NCBI GenBank assembly: GCA_964019415.1
Contig: OZ025888.1
Location: 3,061,819 to 3,125,818 of the forward strand
Direction of reading: 5' to 3'
DNA: 64,000 nt
Source: Ianthella basta
Taxonomy: Eukaryota > Porifera > Demospongiae > Verongiida > Ianthellidae
Shown: positions 62,601 through 64,000 of the stretch, piece after piece
Position numbering within the stretch: position 1 is the stretch's first letter
Layout of the letters: the number at the start of each line of letters is the position of its first letter
Notes under the pieces: generated by a model
The model's database searches: none
The model's input: only the letters and a program-made list of their open reading frames with translations
Told to the model about the DNA's origin: nothing
Translations under genes and position numbers: made by a program

Positions 62601-63466
62601 CATCAGCAGTGGCTAGGAGTGCTTTACGCGATTTATGGCACTTGGTGTGGGGGTCTCGTTGCGTGATAAATAGCGTTATATTAGCAATTCGACCCCCACA
62701 CCTCAAGCCATAAATCGCGTAAAGCACTCCCAGCCCACTTTAAGTAACATAAATGGTAACTGCAAATCAGTCCTCCTCTGATTGTGCAGTGCTGCCATTT
62801 GCATTGTCAGCCATATTGAAAAATGGGTACTATCCATAAGTTGTCTAACATGGTGCTCAACTTTGCAAGATCATATCTGCAGACTGAATGGCAATGCACG
62901 TATATCAGAGATATACATATCGATCAGTTGCTCAAATATTGATCTATGCTTCTGTTGCGAAAATATTTCTAGTTAAATAAGTAGCTCACTTCCTTTGGAC
63001 TAGCTAACATCAGGCCAAATGGCTGGACACTGCCGGTGCATATCCTTGTACCAACAGTTCTGTAAGCTAGCAGTGTGAACCGCTGTTTTATAAACTCAAT
63101 CCCACAGTCTGACACCATGCTCGCAGCCCAAATATAAATACCTAGAAAGGTGAGTGTCCTGGGACACTATTAAAACTACGTAGAAGGTTGGGGATAGGGA
63201 GACAGCTTCATCGGGAGTGATTCCGGGTAACTAGGATATTCCATCACTACACAGGTTATGCATCACTGGCTGAGTTTAGCTACACTTGATAAAGTAGAAC
63301 TAGATCTACCCATATGCCTACCTGCGGCGAGAACAAGGGCAGCATAGAGAACGAGGTACGTCCAGAACAGCGGAGACGTTGGCCCCAGTACTTCTCTTTC
63401 CGTATAATGTGTTCCACCGCACACGATAACGCCCGCCTCCTCTGTTGTAGTACAATTCAGAAACAT
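28955..63466 (-). CDS. DUF21-CBS (CNNM/MAM3-type) membrane protein, 12-exon gene
   Basis: Reconstructed from GT-AG borders with matching phases. Order: 63466-63322, 61329-61071, 60990-60931, 56546-56415, 55624-55521, 55230-55123, 44328-44121, 33726-33683, 29785-29570, 29422-29333, 29166-29053 and tentatively 28969-28955. The product (~495 residues) has a short extracellular N-terminus, a DUF21 transmembrane core (VASGLTMGLLSLD, NAAAAETMPIFLG, FGEIIPQALCTRYGLAIG, YPIAKLLD), then a CBS pair (KDAMTPLHIVYKL, KGHSRIPLYDGDPENVV, GKSHMFLVY, QLVGIITLEDVIEELIGEEIYDESD) and a low-complexity tail. CNNM/ACDP and yeast Mam3 proteins act in magnesium or other divalent-metal homeostasis. No cyclic-nucleotide-binding-like domain follows the CBS pair, so it resembles plant/fungal members more than vertebrate CNNM. 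One junction (exon 3 to 4) is out of phase by one base, so a microexon or sequence error is likely there. Confidence 0.88.
29053..29166 (-). CDS. DUF21-CBS gene exon 11 (serine-rich tail)
   Basis: 38 codons in phase 0, acceptor TTTCAG and donor GTAACA. It begins DNDDIISQQQRAG, continuing the acidic end of exon 10, and goes on with a serine-rich stretch (SSRLSVSTVPARSVSG) that could be a cytoplasmic phosphorylation region. Confidence 0.7.
29333..29422 (-). CDS. DUF21-CBS gene exon 10
   Basis: 30 codons (DYQTLGDFNGDFNQG... to an acidic GDDDD) ending at a GTGAGT donor. The acceptor is ambiguous. The upstream CAG at 29423-29425 preserves phase 0 with exon 9. The stronger-looking acceptor near 29442 would put a stop in frame. 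The tail lies outside the conserved domains. Confidence 0.6.
29570..29785 (-). CDS. DUF21-CBS gene exon 9 (end of second CBS domain)
   Basis: 72 codons in phase 0. It begins QLVGIITLEDVIEELIGEE, the hallmark end of the CBS pair in this family, followed by IYDESD and a basic, alanine- and serine-containing tail. Acceptor TTGTAG, donor AAT|GTAAGG. Confidence 0.92.
30032..31222. mobile_element. Foldback-headed ~1-kb repeat, copy 1 (in intron 8)
   Basis: The head, 30032-30294, is a near-perfect palindrome with ~100-bp arms (AGTAAGGATGTAGGGATGGC, ACAAGTAAAGGCTGTTACACAG and inverses). A tail follows with AAG/GAA-type repeats (about 30738-30790), CACCTTCGCTG-like and GTTTGTATTACAGC motifs. The tail ends with a small hairpin, GACAGCAC-TACT-GTGCTGTC. 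In this copy the last ~230 bp of tail is present twice (to about 30990 and to 31222). Related copies are at 44762-45749 and 45750-46742. Confidence 0.8.
31678..32623 (+). pseudogene. Ulp1-like (C48) cysteine protease with C-terminal zinc finger, transposon-derived
   Basis: On the plus strand inside intron 8, opposite to the host gene. The catalytic histidine lies in NNVMHWVTVEAV, the aspartate in IRVYDST and the cysteine in GAVDCG, the H-D-C order of Ulp1/SENP peptidases. One base is out of register directly after the cysteine. The continuation FAIAYVIELCHGNCLTSYR is in another frame, followed by an 86-bp GT-AG intron (32249-32334). The last exon reads YDQSRLRPNFLKC, then a PHD-like finger (CRLLEDGEEEMAYIPSCNVWYHKSC) and a stop at 32621-32623. 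Ulp1 plus zinc-finger proteins of this kind are widespread in metazoan transposons; the parent superfamily is not determinable here. Confidence 0.78.
32730..32890. repeat. GGGGGATAAA-motif cluster
   Basis: Five irregular repeats of a CC(A/C)GGGGGATAAA core with CCTAG/TAT spacers, separated by 25-45 bases. Some occur inverted (ATATCCCCCA). No coding content. Confidence 0.7.
32891..33682. other. Remainder of intron 8, unassigned
   Basis: No gene. A block at about 32920-33000 (ATGCCAGTTAAGGGA, GTTCACCTAGCTGCCCTGC) is related in inverse orientation to about 47660-47740, so it is a remnant of a dispersed repeat. Confidence 0.45.
33683..33726 (-). CDS. DUF21-CBS gene exon 8 (44 bp)
   Basis: A small exon that completes the serine codon left by exon 7 and encodes HMFLVYTQLTQEEK, the core strand of the second CBS domain (GKSHM is diagnostic). 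Acceptor ATACAG, donor GTAAGC. It is isolated between introns of 10.4 kb and 3.9 kb, yet the phase fits exactly on both sides. Confidence 0.9.
33965..34775. repeat. Older inverted repeat split by the foldback insertion
   Basis: The left arm (TTATACCACGGCGCTGAGG, before 34026) and its continuation after 34678 (TGAATTTTAGACGC) match inverted 34711-34765 (GCGTCTAAAATTCA, ACCGAAGTGCCGTGGTATAA). The centre GCACGAGGCCCGAGGGCGCG at 34693-34712 resembles the centre of the inverted repeat at 59049-59165. Confidence 0.75.
34017..34678. mobile_element. 644-bp foldback transposon with 9-bp target duplication
   Basis: The element spans 34026-34669, flanked by AGGTGTATA at 34017-34025 and 34670-34678. Its arms are inverted repeats of about 250 bp each, beginning TAGTCTCGTCCC(C)AGCCCC and running through GGCTGCCGCCCGCGAAAAG, to a ~130-bp centre. 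It has no coding capacity. Removing it with one flank copy re-forms the palindrome into which it inserted (see findings), which fixes its borders. A 9-bp duplication suits Mutator-like elements, 8 bp (GGTGTATA) would suit hAT; the sequence cannot decide. Confidence 0.88.
34780..36585. other. Unassigned intronic region with minor repeats
   Basis: No gene recognised; the 116-codon plus frame at 34918-35268 shows no domain and overlaps frames on the other strand. Contents: a two-copy ~45-bp repeat at 35340-35400 (GCTTCTTATTGCAGTTAT), two diverged ~170-bp blocks at 35968-36137 and 36151-36317, an AT microsatellite at 36322-36350, and a stable hairpin at 36399-36420 (GGGGCGCC-TTCG-GCGCCCC). Confidence 0.55.
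36590..39070 (-). pseudogene. Dead reverse transcriptase with nuclease-like C-terminal domain
   Basis: In intron 7, same strand as the host gene. Frames in order: 38645-39067 (N-terminal part, ending SAAGPDGLRSQHLKDM), 38185-38691 (GKKDGGVRPIAVG and motif A KLDFRYAFNSLRRD), 37101-38267 (motif region QVDPLGPLLFSL, FYLDNGTLSG, FLGTPIGGEE, a long C-terminal extension), then fragments to 36590 in three frames (NDLIKRSLGS, a GVLEIW stretch, PDTFAPSHIDLAA, AVETSGVFGSEALSFF). The second catalytic aspartate of the usual Y-L-D-D box is asparagine, and at least four frameshifts are needed, so it is inactive. This RT family is common in cnidarian and sponge genomes. Its tail resembles a PD-(D/E)xK-type arrangement, but that is a weak inference. 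Confidence 0.78.
39071..39660. other. Unassigned intronic stretch
   Basis: Begins with a T-rich tract (about 39080-39105). No gene or clear repeat structure recognised. Confidence 0.45.
39700..39920 (+). pseudogene. Non-LTR retrotransposon fragment, ORF2 C-terminus
   Basis: Plus-strand frame with WSEHIRQHLG, DVIRRRQENWEGRLNEM and GEMKGRRLRGMPRMRW. It follows the (R)RRxxWxGH...GxxxGxRxRGRPRxRW pattern that ends ORF2 in several LINE clades. Only about 75 residues survive and no RT core is nearby on this strand. Confidence 0.7.
40019..40054. repeat. TTGA/TGAT tetranucleotide microsatellite
   Basis: About nine uninterrupted GATT units. Lying ~100 bases downstream of the LINE fragment, it could be that fragment's simple-repeat tail, though the distance makes this uncertain. 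Confidence 0.85.
40700..41040 (-). pseudogene. Penelope-like element remnant, GIY-YIG endonuclease part
   Basis: The minus frame 40752-41012 has YVRETSRTLQKRLSEHKNA, GIAVHSWTNQHQVVWEAA and VNYWRRRVLEA, the GIY-YIG nuclease signature of Penelope-like retroelements (normally Y-x-G-E-T at the start, here Y-V-R-E-T). The first strand (GVIYKVLCKECE) lies in a different frame at about 40985-41025, so a frameshift breaks the domain. No reverse transcriptase part is recognisable next to it. Confidence 0.75.
41650..43930 (+). pseudogene. Heavily decayed non-LTR reverse transcriptase
   Basis: Fragments on the plus strand in several frames. About 41880-42110 has EVNLLVGRLRNW and KLLKEQSSVGMPR. 42757-43179 has SQSDFCKGHSCKDIIF, FLCLDLRMTFDTPTR (motif A region) and QMWAEFPTTSSADV. 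43190-43320 reads ADDTDLISTTDSFLEDVM with a stop codon in place of the residue before ADD. 43410-43690 has VLVRLVSLYGCGTWRLTASLA, then CMPHDTPAQLTLDIAVNPSLKAD. Many stops and frameshifts make this the oldest retroelement in the window. Confidence 0.72.
44121..44328 (-). CDS. DUF21-CBS gene exon 7 (CBS domains)
   Basis: 69 codons plus one base. It begins ILQKGHSRIPLYDGDPENVVSI, the conserved centre of the first CBS domain, and continues through VKDLMDLQSRLPICFQDDPLYEILNRFQTGK into the second. Acceptor GCGTAG, donor AAAA|GTGAGC. Its phase matches exons 6 and 8 exactly despite introns of 10.8 and 10.4 kb. Confidence 0.93.
44578..44634. repeat. CA dinucleotide microsatellite
   Basis: About 27 CA units followed by CACG/CATG-rich degenerate sequence. 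The cysteine/valine- or histidine/threonine-rich open frames across it are artefacts. Confidence 0.95.
44762..45749. mobile_element. Foldback-headed ~1-kb repeat, copy 2
   Basis: Palindromic head 44762-45024 (arms with TAAGGATGTAGGGATGGCAT and inverse), then a ~725-bp tail with an AAGAA-rich stretch (45490-45535) and a terminal hairpin near 45727 (GACAGCAC...ATGCTGTC). It is followed immediately by copy 3, so the two form a ~990-bp tandem pair. Confidence 0.85.
45750..46742. mobile_element. Foldback-headed ~1-kb repeat, copy 3
   Basis: Head 45750-46011, tail 46012-46742 with a GAA microsatellite at 46485-46527 and terminal hairpin GACAGCAC-TACT-GTGCTGTC at 46723-46742. It is about 90% similar to copy 2 over its full length by inspection, including the ATACCTCATTTCTGTAATCC and GGTGTGGGCTAGCACCTAGG segments. 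Confidence 0.85.
46743..48130. other. Unassigned intronic region with hairpin repeats
   Basis: No gene. It includes a short family repeat at 47290-47358 (GAAGCCATACAACAAAAT followed by the hairpin AGGGGTTGCC-GCAG-GGCAGCCCCT), related to 36360-36420 and 54920-54990. At 47990-48081 there are three ~30-bp self-complementary units (CCTGGGCAATATTCATATTA, ACCCAGGATAT). A 3' LTR of the Gypsy element could lie here, but I could not pair it with a 5' copy. Confidence 0.5.
48143..49614 (-). pseudogene. Gmr1-like RT and RNase H region
   Basis: 49222-49614 is the RT leader (FSDIFQEKPGTT, HAIETGSTQPVRLPQYRLSHAYRQAV). From about 49200 down, in broken frames, come LCVDYRRLNQ, RVDDLINHVGKSTYISTLDQ and GYWQVSVAMKDR, with stops. 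The YxDD region is not readable. 48347-48550 has FILQTDASEHGVGAILSQ, the RNase H start, and 48143-48334 its end (PFALRLIIAHLYGW, LEVSTAMPMLSH). At least five lesions. Confidence 0.8.
49650..51270 (-). pseudogene. Gmr1-like integrase, interrupted by a MITE
   Basis: The HHCC zinc-binding part lies at about 51240-51030 (HLGKKEDCSMHLQRFY, CCTCEVCQKTSQRR). The core is split at 50938: KRYVLV / ICNYATRYPEV continue on opposite sides of the inserted element. Then come GSNFTS, HTSSYHPQTDRLVERFNQT with the catalytic glutamate in VERFNQ, FLLFAYQKVPQASTG, and a C-terminal GPY-type module (AAEW-GPY-IVKRVGEVNY) at about 49690-49720. It runs directly into the RT leader. Confidence 0.82.
50355..50937. mobile_element. 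583-bp TA-flanked MITE inside the integrase
   Basis: TA at 50353-50354 and 50938-50939. The ends are inverted repeats, CGTATCCGCTCTAAAAATTC on the left and the same sequence inverted on the right, differing by one terminal base. The interior (CGAAAATTTCGTC, ATTAGAG-type motifs) has no coding frame. Removing the element with one TA restores an unbroken integrase frame through the site, which defines the borders precisely. Confidence 0.9.
51384..52240 (-). pseudogene. Gmr1-like zinc knuckle and aspartic protease
   Basis: The knuckle at about 52090-52130 reads CFNCH-stop-KGHCAPNC, the CCHC pattern with a stop inside. The protease frame 51754-52008 has the active site LLDTGCSKTLV; the next frame (51384-51752) gives the flap-distal LLGTDVPKLPYLL. 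An acidic linker with WMSNLEDDLFRGG precedes the integrase. Frameshift near 51750. Confidence 0.78.
52243..53030 (-). pseudogene. Gmr1-like gag with SCAN-like capsid domain
   Basis: The charged coiled-coil leader (about 53030-52900, EERRRHKEEN) is followed by ATFKWLMGAYGVKKDKWTF, KLAPQLVGKAQQAYAELSV after a frameshift near 52640, then YCQRFRAAKSGPGESNRELT, RLEDLAGKWM and LEQLLNTLPED. This is the SCAN-like helical domain of Gmr1-type gag, ancestral to vertebrate SCAN domains. It ends toward the zinc knuckle. Confidence 0.8.
53480..54400. repeat. Mirror-arranged cluster of CACCAGTGCAAG motifs
   Basis: At least six CACCAGTGCAAG-type motifs point right between 53590 and 53840. Their inverse (CTTGCACTGGTGG and variants) occurs at about 53990, 54205, 54250, 54285 and 54355. 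The turning point is a palindrome near 53893-53945 (CTTGCACAAGAGT...ACTCTTGTGCAAG). No coding frame is credible. The left edge begins with a CCACCA-rich simple repeat. Confidence 0.75.
54440..54990. repeat. Tandem 20-bp repeat, small foldback and hairpin family member
   Basis: 54455-54512 holds three copies of TATACCACCTCTGATTC. 54761-54871 is a foldback with 24-bp arms (GGTGTCTACTGGATTTCGAA and inverse). 54915-54990 repeats the GAAGCCATACAACAAAAT plus GC-hairpin unit seen at 47290. No gene. Confidence 0.7.
55123..55230 (-). CDS. DUF21-CBS gene exon 6 (start of first CBS domain)
   Basis: 36 codons in phase 0, CALEMKEKLVKDAMTPLH to DEDMIDL. The DAMTP motif opens the CBS pair in this family. 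Acceptor ATACAG, donor GTGAGT. Confidence 0.93.
55521..55624 (-). CDS. DUF21-CBS gene exon 5
   Basis: 34 codons after two bases that complete the glutamate codon of RRAELRELVKLHGE. An acidic insert (PDSDEEEE) is followed by PLSYDEVLIIK, which matches the conserved link between the membrane domain and the CBS pair. Acceptor TTCTCAG, donor AAG|GTACAG. Confidence 0.92.
56415..56546 (-). CDS. DUF21-CBS gene exon 4 (last membrane segment)
   Basis: 132 bp encoding GVFSLFIRLVIFLMALFFII then AYPIAKLLDCLIG and NHGTFYRRA. This is the last hydrophobic segment of DUF21 plus the conserved YPIAKLLD. Donor GCAG|GTTAGC matches exon 5. At its 5' end the only acceptor (GCATAG) leaves the frame one base out of register with exon 3. 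Confidence 0.85.
57183..57770 (+). pseudogene. LTR-retrotransposon gag/protease fragment
   Basis: Plus strand, within intron 3. Contains CTWCGKLTSHSHQQC and a canonical CCHC knuckle CKCGKKGHYQAVC, then in shifted frames DVSVIPTP (protease active-site region, with Asp-Ile-Gly where Asp-Thr-Gly is expected) and YFLAPSCQPPDI, leading to VKSVQISLLGHPAIEFLGL. This is the gag-protease order of Ty3/Gypsy elements unrelated to the Gmr1-like one. No RT follows. Confidence 0.72.
57771..60088. other. Unassigned part of intron 3 with repeat remnants
   Basis: No gene. 57970-58535 ends in a CTATCTATCAATCA run that may be the simple-repeat tail of a retroelement. 59049-59165 is an inverted repeat (TGCTGACCAAGAGGTGT against GACACCGATTGGTCAGCA) around a GCACGAGGCACGAGGGCG core. 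59757-59830 resembles the tail of the foldback-headed repeat (GTAATACAGCATACAGACAACCACTAC). Confidence 0.55.
60089..60789. mobile_element. 701-bp TA-flanked MITE-like element
   Basis: TA at 60087-60088 and 60790-60791. Terminal inverted repeats are CCGTAATTCGG(A/G)AAATTTTC. Subterminal blocks (GTGTGATAAATTTTCG, CAACCACGAAAATATTT, AACAACGAAAATT) are shared by both ends. The centre (60230-60700) lacks a recognisable protein. It resembles the elements at 6783 and 50355 in TA duplication and CCGTA-type termini. Confidence 0.82.
60931..60990 (-). CDS. DUF21-CBS gene exon 3 (60 bp)
   Basis: Completes the glutamate of FGE and encodes IIPQALCTRYGLAIGYYAS, the best conserved loop of the DUF21 domain. 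Acceptor ATTCAG and donor CC|GTAAGT are both strong, and the phase with exon 2 is exact. Confidence 0.92.
61071..61329 (-). CDS. DUF21-CBS gene exon 2 (DUF21 core)
   Basis: Encodes VASGLTMGLLSLDTTSLKVL, a charged loop (KPKEKKYA), then VVKNHHLLLVTLLLANAAAA, ETMPIFLG and VVAILISVTAVLLFGE: two to three membrane segments and the DUF21 signature. Acceptor TTGTCAG; donor GGCGA|GTTAGT. Its first two bases complete the glycine codon begun in exon 1. Confidence 0.94.
62608..62739. repeat. Small foldback element, ~45-bp arms
   Basis: Arms with GGAGTGCTTTACGCGATTTA and GTGTGGGGGTC at the left and their inverses at the right, around a ~40-bp centre. It lies in intron 1 of the DUF21-CBS gene. No target duplication is clear. 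Confidence 0.82.
63322..63466 (-). CDS. DUF21-CBS gene exon 1 (start codon, first membrane segment)
   Basis: The ATG at 63466-63464 is preceded in frame by a TAG ten codons upstream, so it is the first possible start. The 33-residue N-terminus has one N-glycosylation sequon (NCT at residues 4-6), then the first membrane segment LFWTYLVLYAALVLAAG. Donor GCAG|GTAGGC. Vertebrate CNNM proteins have a much longer extracellular N-terminal domain. Confidence 0.88.
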
Positions 63467-64000
63467 TGCCTCTACTCTGGGCGCAGGTGGCTAAAGCGCT
63501 TCCTACTTAGTCCCAACTGGTGATGTGACACTGATTATTGCGAAATCACCGGGACGAGTTGCTTAAGTTGGGAGGTGACAAGATGCAAGTTGTGTAATCA
63601 TACTATTATAAATAAATAATTGAAGTCTTCGGGAGGCCCCGATGAATAGGTGCTTGCTATGCCTATAACTTATGGGAGATACAGTAGGTTTTAATTCAGG
63701 CAGCCACACCTTCATTCTCCAGAAAATCGCATCATGCTAATATTAAATGCTTTTAATGTATAAAAATGTATCATACATTTACATTGATACATAGTGGTAT
63801 TTGTAGATTCATCAAAGATGGCTCATATACATTAGCTAGCCAAGAAACTTGATTGACATGGTTGGGTGGTCCATCTTCCTATATAATTAGCAGGATTTCT
63901 TAACTAGTCTTAGAATGGCTGAGATAAGCAGCAATTGAAATACCAATTAGCATGGAGTGTGGCACCTGTAAAGTTGCAAAGACCTTAGCGCAGTAAACTA
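63467..64000. promoter_or_regulatory. Upstream region of the DUF21-CBS gene
   Basis: Expected to hold the promoter and 5' untranslated sequence of the minus-strand gene. An AT-rich stretch at 63603-63622 (ATTATAAATAAATAAT) lies about 140 bases upstream of the start codon, but no element can be proven. No other gene seen. Confidence 0.35.

Overview
This is a eukaryotic, repeat-rich, AT-leaning window, almost certainly from a marine invertebrate. Spliced genes with GT-AG introns, non-LTR, Penelope-like and Ty3/Gypsy retroelements, several DNA-transposon families and very little coding density exclude a prokaryote. An early-branching animal such as a sponge is my best guess, from the mix of mobile elements and from a plant/fungus-like DUF21-CBS gene, but no sequence here fixes the taxon.

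One convincing host gene is present. It is a minus-strand gene of at least 11 exons, from a start codon at 63466 to about 28955, encoding a roughly 495-residue CNNM/MAM3-type membrane protein (DUF21 transmembrane domain followed by a CBS pair). Its exons total about 1.5 kb, but the gene covers 34.5 kb because its introns are filled with mobile DNA. Intron 8 (29786-33682) holds a foldback-headed repeat and a Ulp1-like protease pseudogene. Intron 7 (33727-44120) holds a foldback element with a target duplication, a dead reverse transcriptase with an unusual C-terminal domain, a Penelope-type remnant and a decayed non-LTR element. Intron 6 (44329-55122) holds a tandem pair of the foldback-headed repeat and a Ty3/Gypsy element with gag-protease-integrase-RT-RNaseH order (Gmr1-like). 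That element is itself interrupted by a 583-bp MITE.

Region by region: 1-14866 is dominated by a 77-bp minisatellite and a ~7.1-kb block present twice in direct orientation at roughly 99% identity, separated by a 200-N gap; a misassembled pair of haplotypes is as likely as a real duplication. 14867-18790 is a patchwork of inverted-repeat elements, a short telomere-like motif and small tandem repeats. 18787-22990 is a degenerate minus-strand APE-type non-LTR retrotransposon whose ORF1 carried a PHD finger. 23205-27024 is the most striking structure: an element with apparently perfect 1,025-bp terminal inverted repeats, a 6-bp target duplication, and a spliced but 5'-truncated integrase-type transposase gene inside. 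27025-28950 has nothing I recognise. 28955-63466 is the DUF21-CBS gene with its invaded introns. 63467-64000 is its upstream region.

Nearly all other open frames are shadows of repeats. No RNA gene, CRISPR array or operon is supported.
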